Shown: one piece after another, positions 43,898-51,864 of the stretch
Layout of the letters: the number at the start of each line of letters is the position of its first letter
Position numbering within the stretch: position 1 is the first letter of the stretch
Origin: Mollicutes bacterium
GTDB lineage: Bacteria > Bacillota_I > Bacilli_A > Izemoplasmatales > Izemoplasmataceae
Assembly (NCBI GenBank): GCA_003552925.1
Contig: PUOX01000031.1
Location: 1-64,000 of the forward strand
Direction: 5' to 3'
Length of the DNA stretch: 64,000 nucleotides
Translations under genes and position numbers: made by a program
Notes under the pieces: generated by a model
The model's input: only the letters and a program-made list of their open reading frames with translations
What the model was told of the DNA's origin: nothing
The model's database searches: none

Positions 43898-45058
43898 ATG
43901 AACCTACAAGAATTCTTAAACGCGGCCCGCGCATTTGGAAAAGCGGAGTGGGAAGCCATCGTCGAGGGCGTAGAAAACGACATGACGCTCATCGACGAAA
44001 CCCTTTATTCCCTGGCCCGCGAAAGCGAAGCAAAGCCGCCCGTCATCAAGCGCGCTTTAGTTGAACACCACCCCGAAGTTGCGCGTTACCGCCGTAAAAT
44101 CGAAACGTACGAAGGCTATCCGAAAGACGACATCCTCACGCTCTCGCGCGCCATGCGGCCGGATGTTGTGAAGCTCATGGAACTTAGAAACATGGTTGCA
44201 CAAAACCTAGGGTATATCGATTACAAGGATTTAGAGTGCGAACTCTCGCGCATCCACGAAGAAACCATCAAAGACCGATTGCAAGAAATCGTCGAAAAGG
44301 ATAGCGGTGAAGCGGAAGCGCTGATTGAAAAACACTCGATGAGCTGGGAGAGTTGGTTTCAAGACCTGCGCAAGATGACAGCCTTGGAAGAAACCTTGCA
44401 GCCCCAAGACATTGTCGAGAACGTCGCCGAGACATTCGGCTTCGACAAGTTGCCGAATGTCGTCAACATTCATCAAAACGAACAAGGCATCGCCGGCTTT
44501 GCCCGAAAATTTTCCGACTCGGACATTCGAATCGCCGGACGAATCATCGACAACGCATCCGACCTTAAAACGTTTCTACACGAACTGTCACACGCGATTC
44601 TCTATGCCTACAACACCCCGGAAAACTTGGAAGATTTTTTGCTACCGGCGAAGGATGAATTTTTGGCAAACTTGCTAGAAAATATACTGGTCAAATATGT
44701 TTGCACACAAACTCAAAGACGGTTGATTCAAAAAGTGAATTTGCTGGAAAAAATCCGCATGTCTTTGAGCGCCCTTTTCGAATTGGACCTTTGGAACAAA
44801 GTCAAAACCCCCGAAGAGCGTTTCACATATCACTACGAGCGTCTCATGCCGGTCGAACATCCGGAATACTGGGCGCTTGACAGTTTCCGAAGCATCGACC
44901 CGCTCTTTATGCAGTATTACCCATTGGGGTTATTGGCCGGCGAGAACATGCTCGTCATCATCGACCAAGAGGGCTTGGAAGGCAAAGAACTCGGCGCCTG
45001 GTTGCGCGAACACCTAATCAATCGCGCCGCCCATGTCGAGATGGCCGCATTCTTATAA
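43898..45058 (+). CDS. M3-like zinc metallopeptidase (HELSH)
   Basis: This 386-residue, mainly helical protein has the gluzincin motif HELSH at about residues 228-232 (TFLHELSHAILYAY). About 25 residues later DEFLANLLENILVKY resembles the M3-family segment that supplies the third zinc ligand (ELPSQ..E type). It is shorter than oligopeptidase F (about 600 residues) and only loosely similar. Substrate unknown; no signal peptide, so cytosolic. It follows ruvA with a gaggtg ribosome site and ends at a shared terminator. Confidence 0.7.
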   Translation: MNLQEFLNAARAFGKAEWEAIVEGVENDMTLIDETLYSLARESEAKPPVIKRALVEHHPEVARYRRKIETYEGYPKDDILTLSRAMRPDVVKLMELRNMVAQNLGYIDYKDLECELSRIHEETIKDRLQEIVEKDSGEAEALIEKHSMSWESWFQDLRKMTALEETLQPQDIVENVAETFGFDKLPNVVNIHQNEQGIAGFARKFSDSDIRIAGRIIDNASDLKTFLHELSHAILYAYNTPENLEDFLLPAKDEFLANLLENILVKYVCTQTQRRLIQKVNLLEKIRMSLSALFELDLWNKVKTPEERFTYHYERLMPVEHPEYWALDSFRSIDPLFMQYYPLGLLAGENMLVIIDQEGLEGKELGAWLREHLINRAAHVEMAAFL

Positions 45059-45081
45059 AACTCAGAGACGATTTTCAGAAG

Positions 45082-45118
45082 AAAAACGGACAATGGCCCA
45101 TGCCATCGTCCGTTTTTT
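45082..45118. terminator. Bidirectional terminator between the HELSH peptidase and asparaginase genes
   Basis: ACGGAC/GTCCGT (45086-45091 with 45108-45113) continues into ATGGC/GCCAT with a mismatch between them. It has A residues on the left and six T on the right. Confidence 0.88.
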
Positions 45119-45133
45119 CGCTCTAAATCGCCT

Positions 45134-46108
45134 CTACATTGCGAAGATTTTTTGAAGTTGTTCATGTTCTAAGCCGTTTTCTAGGGCTATCATCAACAAA
45201 ATCCGCGCTTTTACTCCGGATAAGGTGCCCGCAAGGATGCAGCCGTTTTTGATCAAGTCCTTGCCGCCGCCGATGTAGCCGTACGTGTCTAGCACGCGTC
45301 CGGCCATCGTCCTTGAGGCGATTACGATCTCGAGCCCGTTTGCGCGGGCTTTTTTGATACCCTCCATGAGCCCCGGCGGGACGTTGCCGCGGCCTAAGGC
45401 CTCAATGACGATTCCGCGGTATCCCGCATCGACGAAGTGTTCGAGCATGTCGTTTCTCATTCCCGCATACGTTTTGAGCAGCGCGACGTTGTCGCTGTAT
45501 GCGTTTTTCAAGGGGTAGTCTTTCCGTTTATGCATTCTGTAGTAAAGAACGTCCTCATCGTCGATTATGCCCAAAGGACCGAATTCGACGCTTTTGAAGG
45601 TGTCTAGGTTCAACGTGTGCGTCTTGGTGACTTCGGCGGCCGCGTGGATTTGGTAGTTCATCACCACAAGGACGCCTTTTTGTCGGGATTCCTCGCTCAA
45701 GGCGACTTTGATGCTGGAATCGAGGTTCGTCAACCCGTCGTAGCCGAGTTCGCTCGCGTTTTTCATCGATCCGGTCACCACGATGGGCTTGTCGCTTTTG
45801 GAAACAACATCCAGATAAAAGGCCGTTTCCTCCAAAGTGTCCGTGCCGTGCACCACCACAACGCCGGCGTAGGCATCGTCGTTCAAAAAGGGATCGATGG
45901 TGTTTTTCAGTTCGTACATGTTTTCGGGCGCAATCGAAGGACTGGGGAGTTTGGAGAACTCAATCGCTTCAAGATTGTCGTAGTCGGTGGCCTCTTTAAG
46001 AGTGGCGACGATTTCCTCGGGCGTGACACCGGGAATCGCGCCCTGCAGTTTTGACGAAACTTTCATAGCAATCGTCCCGCCGGTAAATACCAACGCAATT
46101 TTTTTCAT
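45134..46108 (-). CDS. ansA: L-asparaginase (type I-like)
   Basis: The enzyme hydrolyses asparagine to aspartate and ammonia. The 324-residue protein has both catalytic threonine blocks, FTGGTIAMK at the N-terminus and VVVHGTDTLEETAFYL near residue 90, plus GLMEGIKKARANGLEIVIAS in the second domain. No signal peptide is present, so it is cytosolic. The gene is read from a GAGGTG ribosome site bordering the AT-rich island. Specificity for asparagine versus glutamine cannot be decided here. Confidence 0.93.
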   Translation of the reverse strand: MKKIALVFTGGTIAMKVSSKLQGAIPGVTPEEIVATLKEATDYDNLEAIEFSKLPSPSIAPENMYELKNTIDPFLNDDAYAGVVVVHGTDTLEETAFYLDVVSKSDKPIVVTGSMKNASELGYDGLTNLDSSIKVALSEESRQKGVLVVMNYQIHAAAEVTKTHTLNLDTFKSVEFGPLGIIDDEDVLYYRMHKRKDYPLKNAYSDNVALLKTYAGMRNDMLEHFVDAGYRGIVIEALGRGNVPPGLMEGIKKARANGLEIVIASRTMAGRVLDTYGYIGGGKDLIKNGCILAGTLSGVKARILLMIALENGLEHEQLQKIFAM

Positions 46109-46584
46109 GCAATCACCTCGTAGAATTTTTGGAAAACTTTGGTAAAGAAAATTTTCTGGAATCGAACGGAGAGTTCGACGATAATTTCAATTTTTGGTTT
46201 TGAGATTTCCATGCCTCAGAATGCGCGAAAAGACAAACTATCCAAATATAATAGGAAACCAAACAAAGCGAGCATGTCTAAACAAAAGGAAATAGACAAG
46301 TTAACATAATATATATTATAGGAAGTAATGTGACTTATTAAAAGAATGCTTCTTTTTGTGCGGTTGGCGAGCATATGACCAAGTTAACCATATTTGCAAC
46401 AAACTTTCGGAACACTCTCTTCTTTCGAATATGGTCAAATATTTTTGGTGACCATATTTATTGCAGACTTCTTTTTCTTTCGGAAAGGGTGATTGACGCA
46501 CAATTTCTAACAGGTTTTTGGGAACGGTTCGATATAAATGTCCCTCATGAGGCAAAAAGCTCTTAGAACGAAAATTTTGATGGG
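46109..46584. other. AT-rich gene-poor island
   Basis: A 476-base stretch without a credible gene between two minus-strand genes. It is much richer in A/T than its surroundings: 46261-46320 has only 15 G/C in 60. It holds a 14-base palindrome ATAATATATATTAT (46306-46319) and a 10-base inverted repeat (see separate entry). Two short track ORFs (63 and 103 codons) overlap on opposite strands with no ribosome site or recognisable similarity. It may be the scar of a lost element or a regulatory region. Confidence 0.6.
46428..46458. repeat. 10-bp perfect inverted repeat in the AT-rich island
   Basis: AATATGGTCA (46428-46437) and TGACCATATT (46449-46458) are perfect complements around an 11-base loop. 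A partial third copy, AACCATATT, lies near 46386. No T run follows, so it is not an ordinary terminator. Confidence 0.75.
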
Positions 46585-47382
46585 TTATGGTTTGATGACA
46601 AGTTTGTTCTGAATGGTGATTCCCCATTCGTCAATCAGACGTTTCGCTTCATCCAGTGCGTAATCGTATAAATCTCCCGGAGAGTGCGCATCGGAGTTGA
46701 GAATGATGCGGCAGCCTTCCTTTTCGGCAGCTTGGAAAAAGGCTTTTCTGGGGTAATGGTAATAGGTTTTGCCGGCCTTTTCGACTTTTCCCCTGCGGAT
46801 TCCGTTGGCGTTGAACTCTAGGGGCACTCCGGCGTCGGCCGAGGCTTTGGTGATGATGCGTACGGCTTCTAACGCCGCGGGGCAGTCCTCGATGGCGGGG
46901 ATCTGGCTCAAAAAAATGTCCGGATGCGCCACGAATGCAAAAAATCCGGAGTAAATCGCCTCTCTGACGATTTTTGCGTAGGCGATAAGGTTTTCCCCCT
47001 TGCGAAGTCGAAAAACGTAATTCTCGTCGAATTTCTCGGTGCTGTTTTTGAGGAAATGCTGGCCCAGGGCTAGATAATCGACTTCTTTGAGGAGTTGTTC
47101 GTAGAATTGGCGATTCTCGGGGTAATATTCGATTTCAAAGCCCTTGTACAAGGCGATGTCGTCTTTGTATTTCTTGAAGGTGCGCTCTAGGTCCTCTAAA
47201 TACAGGGGCAAGTCTTCAATATCCATTCTTGCGTTGTCTTTCAGCGTCGTGCTTGGCGCGTGGTCGGAGAAGCCAAGTTCCTCAAAACCCAGTTCTATGG
47301 CCTTTTTGACGTAATCCTCGGCGGTACCTTCGGCGTGTTTGCACAATTTGTGGTGCGTGTGGTAGTTCGTTTTGATTTCCAC
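46585..47382 (-). CDS. PHP domain phosphatase, histidinol-phosphatase (HisJ/HisK) like
   Basis: This roughly 265-residue PHP-fold enzyme has NYHTHHKLCKHAEG (HxH plus further ligands), GFSDHAP, the FEIEYYPEN glutamate, FVAHPDIF and a final ILNSDAHSPGD, a full metal-binding set as in HisK-type histidinol phosphatases. Lone PHP genes like this may act on other phosphates, and no his biosynthesis gene is nearby. The ATG at 47391 directly abuts aaagg, so GTG 47382 with nine-base spacing is preferred; the alternative adds three residues. A long structured leader precedes it. Confidence 0.85.
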   Translation of the reverse strand: MEIKTNYHTHHKLCKHAEGTAEDYVKKAIELGFEELGFSDHAPSTTLKDNARMDIEDLPLYLEDLERTFKKYKDDIALYKGFEIEYYPENRQFYEQLLKEVDYLALGQHFLKNSTEKFDENYVFRLRKGENLIAYAKIVREAIYSGFFAFVAHPDIFLSQIPAIEDCPAALEAVRIITKASADAGVPLEFNANGIRRGKVEKAGKTYYHYPRKAFFQAAEKEGCRIILNSDAHSPGDLYDYALDEAKRLIDEWGITIQNKLVIKP

Positions 47383-47432
47383 GGGGATCATCCTTTGGTG
47401 AGTGTCGAGTTACCCTAGCAAATTCGGTTTCT

Positions 47433-47520
47433 CATGGCGTTTTGCGTTTTAAACGGTAAAGACTTCGCGATGGATGCGAAAAGCCAAGAGCGTTTAAAAT
47501 GAAAAAGCACCAACGCCATG
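47433..47520 (-). ncRNA. Three-tier nested hairpin leader of the PHP gene
   Basis: Three perfect inverted repeats are nested one inside another: CATGGCGTT/AACGCCATG (47433-47441 with 47512-47520), TTTTAAACG/CGTTTAAAA (47447-47455 with 47491-47499), and TTCGC/GCGAA (47464-47468 with 47476-47480). A minus-strand promoter ends 9 bases before the outer arm, so the transcript would begin with this structure. There is no T run and no T-box motif. The transcript class is unknown. Confidence 0.6.
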
Positions 47521-47528
47521 CAAGAATC

Positions 47529-47537
47529 ATTATAACA
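47529..47537 (-). promoter_or_regulatory. Extended -10 promoter of the PHP gene
   Basis: On the minus strand TGTTATAAT places the transcript start near 47522, at the edge of the nested hairpin and about 140 bases before the start codon. Confidence 0.62.
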
Positions 47538-47586
47538 ACGATTGGTTGTTCTTTCCACGATTACCGCCGACATAACGGAAAAAAAG

Positions 47587-47595
47587 TGATATAAT
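47587..47595 (+). promoter_or_regulatory. Extended -10 promoter of rarA
   Basis: TGATATAAT lies about 27 bases upstream of the rarA start and about 50 bases from the divergent PHP promoter. Confidence 0.65.
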
Positions 47596-47621
47596 ACGCT
47601 TGAAACGAAAGGATGATGGGT

Positions 47622-48863
47622 ATGCAAAAACGGCCCTTGGCTTATAGGATCCGCCCCAAAACGCTGGACGATGTCGTCGGACAAGAGCATCTAGTGGGCG
47701 AAAACGGCGTGATTCGCAAAATGATCGAAAACGAGCAGTTTTTCAGCCTGGTGCTATACGGAGGACCGGGCATCGGCAAGACCACAATCGCGAACATTGT
47801 CGCCGAAGCGTACGGCTTGAACACGTATACCTTCAACGCCAGCACGGACACGAAAGCGCAGCTCAAAGAGATCGTCGCCCACGCTGAACGCTACGGCGCG
47901 CTTATGATTGTTGATGAAATTCACCGGATGAAAAAGGACATTCAGGATTATTTGTTGCCTCATGTCGAAAACGGAAACGTGATTCTCATCGGTTTGACCA
48001 CCAACAATCCATACCATAGCGTGAACCCGGCAGTTCGTTCACGAACTCATATTTTGAAGTTGAATCCGATCACAAAAAATGACTTGGTAAAATTTTTGAA
48101 AAAAATCAAAACAAAATTTCCTGATAGTTTGAGTGCGAACGTAGACGATAAAGTTTTTGAATATATCGCCGACGCCAGCAACCGAGAAATTCGTACAGCA
48201 ACTAACATGTTGGAACTGATCGACATCGCCTATCCCGACCAAAACGTGACTTTGGAAATGGCGAAAACCGTCATTTTAAAACCGGCCTACGAACTGGACA
48301 AGGATGAAGACAACTATTACAACATCCTTTCGGCCTTCCAAAAGTCCATACGCGGCAGCGATGTCGATGCAAGCCTCCACTACTTGGCCCGCTTGATCGA
48401 GATGGAGGATCTCGACAGCATCCTGCGGCGTATGAGCGTGATTGCCTATGAGGACGTCGGACTGGCGAATCCCGGCATATATTCTAAAATGGACGCGTGC
48501 GCGCGCGCGTGCGAGAGGTTGGGCTTTCCCGAAGCGCGCATCCCTCTTGCGGCGCTGGTGATCGAGATGGCACTTTCGCCCAAGTCCAACAGCGCTTATA
48601 AGGCTATCGACAAAGCCCTGAAGGACCTTGAAGAAGGCGGTATGCGCAAAATCCCGAACCATATCGTCAACGTTGAAAACTTTGAAGAAAAAGCCCCTTA
48701 TCTTTATCCGCACGATTACGACAACCACATCGTCAAACAACAATACCTTCCTGAAGGGATGGAAGGACGGACGTATTATCAACCCGTTACGACCGGCAAG
48801 TACGAACGTGGATTAAAAGAGCGTCATGAAGCCATCAAAAAGATTTTGGGCAAAAAGGGATGA
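47622..48863 (+). CDS. rarA: Replication-associated recombination protein RarA (MgsA/WRNIP1 family AAA+ ATPase)
   Basis: RarA acts at stalled forks. The 413-residue protein has the family N-terminus LAYRIRPKTLDDVVGQEHL, Walker A YGGPGIGKTT, Walker B IVDEIHR, sensor TTNNP and the tetramerisation domain with SIRGSDVDASLHYLARLIE and AYEDVGLANP. Three in-frame ATGs exist; ATG 47622 has the best distance from aaagg. A local AT-rich stretch (about 48050-48150) is unlike the rest of the gene. It converges with the next gene with a one-base gap. Confidence 0.95.
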   Translation: MQKRPLAYRIRPKTLDDVVGQEHLVGENGVIRKMIENEQFFSLVLYGGPGIGKTTIANIVAEAYGLNTYTFNASTDTKAQLKEIVAHAERYGALMIVDEIHRMKKDIQDYLLPHVENGNVILIGLTTNNPYHSVNPAVRSRTHILKLNPITKNDLVKFLKKIKTKFPDSLSANVDDKVFEYIADASNREIRTATNMLELIDIAYPDQNVTLEMAKTVILKPAYELDKDEDNYYNILSAFQKSIRGSDVDASLHYLARLIEMEDLDSILRRMSVIAYEDVGLANPGIYSKMDACARACERLGFPEARIPLAALVIEMALSPKSNSAYKAIDKALKDLEEGGMRKIPNHIVNVENFEEKAPYLYPHDYDNHIVKQQYLPEGMEGRTYYQPVTTGKYERGLKERHEAIKKILGKKG

Positions 48864-48864
48864 T

Positions 48865-49398
48865 TCATTTTCCCTTCACTTCCCAACCGAACTCAAGGCG
48901 GACGTTCTTCTTTTCGACATCCTCGTTGCTGTAACATGTCGTATCAAAGCCGATGAGATGAAAGCCGTTCTTGCGGTAAAACTCGATCGCCGGAACGTTG
49001 CGGCTTTGGGTTTCCAAAACGACATAACGGCATTTTTTCTCTTTCGCCAGGCGCTTGGCGTAATCGATCAGTTTCGTGCCCACGCCCTTGCCGCGATGTT
49101 TCATATAGACGAGAATCTCGGTGATGCGCAAACGGTTTGACCAGGTTTCGTGGTTGACTTCCACGATGCCCAAACATTCATCACCCTCATAATACCCCGC
49201 CGCTTCGGCGTTTTCGAAATAGGGTTCATAAAGCCTGTCAGTGAAGGAGACCTTCTTTTTCTCTTCGAACGCCTTGCGTTCAAGCTTGATTTCGACATCG
49301 CCGCTTTCGCGGATGCTGATGTCGTAGTACGAATCGGTTTCATAGACGAATTTCAGCTCTTTCAGCTCGTGAGTCTCCTTAGGGAGGTTCTTGAACAT
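48865..49398 (-). CDS. GNAT acetyltransferase, streptothricin acetyltransferase-like
   Basis: This 177-residue GNAT protein has the acetyl-CoA loop in ILVYMKHRGKGVGTKLIDYA and the C-terminal VVLETQSRNVPAIEFYRKNGF block followed by GFDTTCYSNED. That layout resembles SatA-type streptothricin acetyltransferases, but many relatives have other substrates, so resistance should not be assumed. The gene converges with rarA with only one base between the stop codons and no hairpin there. Confidence 0.78.
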   Translation of the reverse strand: MFKNLPKETHELKELKFVYETDSYYDISIRESGDVEIKLERKAFEEKKKVSFTDRLYEPYFENAEAAGYYEGDECLGIVEVNHETWSNRLRITEILVYMKHRGKGVGTKLIDYAKRLAKEKKCRYVVLETQSRNVPAIEFYRKNGFHLIGFDTTCYSNEDVEKKNVRLEFGWEVKGK

Positions 49399-49475
49399 CG
49401 TCTCACATCCTCTCTTAAGTCAAGTGTACCATGCGAACATTGACAAAACACCCCATTTTGGAAGAAGGTGGATTC

Positions 49476-50279
49476 ATGGACCGCTATAAAGCGCTCAAAT
49501 GCGCCCAAGCGATGCAACACCGGTTTTTGCTTCCCGACAAAGAACTAGAGGAAGCGTTCCTGCAAAACGAGAACGCCTATGCGCTGACGTATGGCGAAAC
49601 CGTTTTGCTTGTCGATTGCGAGGACACTTGCGACCTCTATTTCGCCACCAACAACCTAGAAGAGCTTCCCGAAGCGTTCGGGCTGCTCAAGTCGAAACGG
49701 TTCGAAAACGCGCGTTTTACGGTGCACGTTACCGAGGAGTCCAAAACGGAAGGGCAAATCGACACGGTCCTGCCCGTTCTTTTAGATGCCGGGTGCACGA
49801 TTCGCGAAGAAAACATCGCCTACCGCACCAAAAGGCCTTTGAAAGAGTTCGCTTTCGCTTCCGAAAAGGTCCGCCCGATGCGCGATAGGGAGGGATACCT
49901 CGTCTATTCCATGGCCATCGTGCTTTTGGATGAGGCGAAGTTCGCGATGAGCTACGAAGCGTTCGAACGCTTTACTAGGCGTGACGGCTGCGTCTGCTTA
50001 GTCTATGAAAGCGACGGGGTGATCAAAGGGTTCGCCCTGGGCAAGATTTACAACGGCGCGTCTTTGTTTGTGCGCGGCATGGGCGTGGAGCGGACTTACC
50101 AGGGGTTTGGCATCTCCAAGCACCTTTTGGCGTCGCTGTTCGAGTGGGGCCTGCAAAAAGGCGCCACTTCTTCAATGCTTTGGGTGGAGCGAAAGAACGT
50201 CCGCGCGATCGGTCTCTATGAACGGTTTGCGTACGTCCCATACGGGGATAGGGAAGTTGTGTTGAACTACATTCCCTGA
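49476..50279 (+). CDS. GNAT acetyltransferase with N-terminal degenerate GNAT-like half
   Basis: This 267-residue protein has its functional-looking GNAT domain in the C-terminal half: ASLFVRGMGVERTYQGFGISKHLLASLFEWG and MLWVERKNVRAIGLYERFAY. The first 125 residues resemble a second, degenerate GNAT-like unit without an acetyl-CoA loop. ATG 49476 is seven bases after aaggtgg. Substrate unknown. It is divergent from the other GNAT gene and ends at a terminator. Confidence 0.75.
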   Translation: MDRYKALKCAQAMQHRFLLPDKELEEAFLQNENAYALTYGETVLLVDCEDTCDLYFATNNLEELPEAFGLLKSKRFENARFTVHVTEESKTEGQIDTVLPVLLDAGCTIREENIAYRTKRPLKEFAFASEKVRPMRDREGYLVYSMAIVLLDEAKFAMSYEAFERFTRRDGCVCLVYESDGVIKGFALGKIYNGASLFVRGMGVERTYQGFGISKHLLASLFEWGLQKGATSSMLWVERKNVRAIGLYERFAYVPYGDREVVLNYIP

Positions 50280-50280
50280 G

Positions 50281-50309
50281 AGCGAGGCGAGAATCCCTCG
50301 CTTTTTTTG
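50281..50309 (+). terminator. Terminator after the GNAT gene
   Basis: AGCGAGG/CCTCGCT (50281-50287 with 50296-50302) with an eight-base loop and a T run. Confidence 0.92.
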
Positions 50310-50389
50310 TGCAAAAACGCGGCATTTGCATGATACCCCGAGAAAACCGCAGTTAAAAGAAAAAACAAGATTCCTTTTTGGCCGTGCGG

Positions 50390-50398
50390 TGGTATAAT
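50390..50398 (+). promoter_or_regulatory. Extended -10 promoter of the LRR lipoprotein gene
   Basis: TGGTATAAT, placing the transcript start near 50405, upstream of a CRP-like palindrome. Confidence 0.65.
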
Positions 50399-50412
50399 AA
50401 CGTTATAAAATG

Positions 50413-50428
50413 TGTGACGGATGTCACA
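50413..50428. promoter_or_regulatory. CRP/FNR-family-like palindrome
   Basis: TGTGACGGATGTCACA is an exact TGTGA-N6-TCACA palindrome. It lies about 8-24 bases downstream of the predicted transcription start, a position suited to repression. A hairpin in the transcript is an alternative reading. Confidence 0.45.
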
Positions 50429-50445
50429 AGACGAAGGGGTGTTTT

Positions 50446-51822
50446 ATGAAAAAATTTGCCTGGCCGTTGTTTGCCGTGCTGCTTTTGTTGCTTGTTGCTT
50501 GCGGGGGGTCCAATGTGTATCGTACGGATTCGGGAAGATTCGTGTATGAGGTCGCCAACCGCAGTGTGACCATCACCGATTACCGCTCAAGTGGCCAAGC
50601 CTATGAGGAAATCTTCATTCCGGAAACCATCAACGATTTGCCCGTTGAGACCATCGCGAGGGGTGCGTTCACCAGTTCCGTTTCGAGAGGAACCTTGGTG
50701 GCGGGCGTCGTCGTGATTCCGGAAAGCGTCACAACCGTTAAAGAAAACGCGTTCACCGGAACCCCCGGTCCAAACGCTATCGTCTTGCGCGCCCAAGAAG
50801 AGCCCGCTGGATTTCAAAGCGGATGGAACAATACGGTTGCGCCTGTTGTCTACGACTATGCGAGCATGGACGTAGAAGGCCATTATCGCTATGTAGTCAC
50901 TAACAGCGACACCGTCGTGCTTTTGAAGTTGTTGGAGACTTTTGAAGACGCAACCTTCAATGTGCCGCAAACCATCGAGGGAAAACCCGTGGTGGAAATT
51001 TCCGACATGGCCGCCATCGGCAATACGCACATCGAGACGTTGATTGTCGGCGAAGGTATTGTGAGAATCGGCCGCGAAGCGTTCTCGGGCCTTTCCGCGC
51101 TCAAAACCATCACCTTGCCAGAAAGCTTGGTTTCGATGGGGGAGAGGGTTTTCTCCGGCAACCGCAATCTTGAAGAAGTGAACTTCCATGCAGACAGCAA
51201 TCTGGAAGCCTTGCCTCCCGGCGCGTTCCGCAGTTCGTCACCACTCCCGCAGTTTTCCAACAAGATTACCAATATCGCCATTCCCGACAGCGTTGAAAGC
51301 ATAGGATCGAACGCCTTTTTGAACGGAAGCACCCTAGAAACCGTCACATTCGGCGCCGAAAGCGCGTTGAAACACATCGGCGAATTCGCGTTCAGAAGCA
51401 CGCTGAGCCTCGAAAGCATCGAGTTTCCAAGCACGCTTGAGACCATCGGACGGCAGGCGTTTCGCAATTCCGGCATCGTGGAGTTTGTCTTTCCCGAAGG
51501 CCTGACACGCATCGAACATGGCGTATTCATGGAATCGAGAGCGCTTGAGAAGGTCGTTATCGGTCCCCACATTGAAAGCATTGCCGAAGCCGCCTTCCGC
51601 GATTGCGTCAACTTGAAAGTTGTCGTTGTCCAACGCGAAGCTTCCGAAGGCATCACGACTCTTGACCACTGGAGCTCTTCCTTGGGCCGTCCTTTCCGCC
51701 AAAATCATGCCGATTTTGCCATCTATGTCCCCGAAAACAGCTTCACCGAATACTCGGAAGACGACCGATGGGACTTCTACATCGACAAGCTTCACACCCA
51801 CGAAGATTTGCCCGCTGAGTAA
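50446..51822 (+). CDS. BspA-like leucine-rich-repeat lipoprotein
   Basis: This 458-residue exported protein has a signal peptide ending LLVACGGS (lipobox). From about residue 60 on it is built of BspA-type LRR units (LRR_5), each with a pattern such as TLPESLVSMGERVFSGNRNL, IAIPDSVESIGSNAFLNGS and IEFPSTLETIGRQAFRNSG. These surface proteins bind host or environmental ligands in other bacteria; none can be named here. ATG 50446 is chosen; the track start lies in the palindrome region. Probably repressed or activated through that palindrome. Confidence 0.88.
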   Translation: MKKFAWPLFAVLLLLLVACGGSNVYRTDSGRFVYEVANRSVTITDYRSSGQAYEEIFIPETINDLPVETIARGAFTSSVSRGTLVAGVVVIPESVTTVKENAFTGTPGPNAIVLRAQEEPAGFQSGWNNTVAPVVYDYASMDVEGHYRYVVTNSDTVVLLKLLETFEDATFNVPQTIEGKPVVEISDMAAIGNTHIETLIVGEGIVRIGREAFSGLSALKTITLPESLVSMGERVFSGNRNLEEVNFHADSNLEALPPGAFRSSSPLPQFSNKITNIAIPDSVESIGSNAFLNGSTLETVTFGAESALKHIGEFAFRSTLSLESIEFPSTLETIGRQAFRNSGIVEFVFPEGLTRIEHGVFMESRALEKVVIGPHIESIAEAAFRDCVNLKVVVVQREASEGITTLDHWSSSLGRPFRQNHADFAIYVPENSFTEYSEDDRWDFYIDKLHTHEDLPAE

Positions 51823-51825
51823 TTG

Positions 51826-51864
51826 AAAAGACGCCTCCCGGCCGCCGGGAGGCGTCTTTTTTTA
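51826..51864. terminator. Bidirectional terminator between the LRR lipoprotein and radical SAM genes
   Basis: A long GC-rich stem, AGACGCCTCCCGGC against its complement (51829-51857), is flanked by an A run and seven T. Confidence 0.94.

Noticed and set aside
46268-46372. Repeated octamer GCGAGCAT as a direct repeat or attachment site
   Set aside because: Only two short copies about 100 bases apart, with no tRNA or integrase nearby.
46316-46627. 103-codon minus-strand ORF and the 63-codon plus-strand ORF (46375-46566) in the AT-rich island
   Set aside because: Neither has a ribosome site or recognisable similarity, and both overlap the inverted repeat. They were considered as transposase remnants but no catalytic motif was seen.
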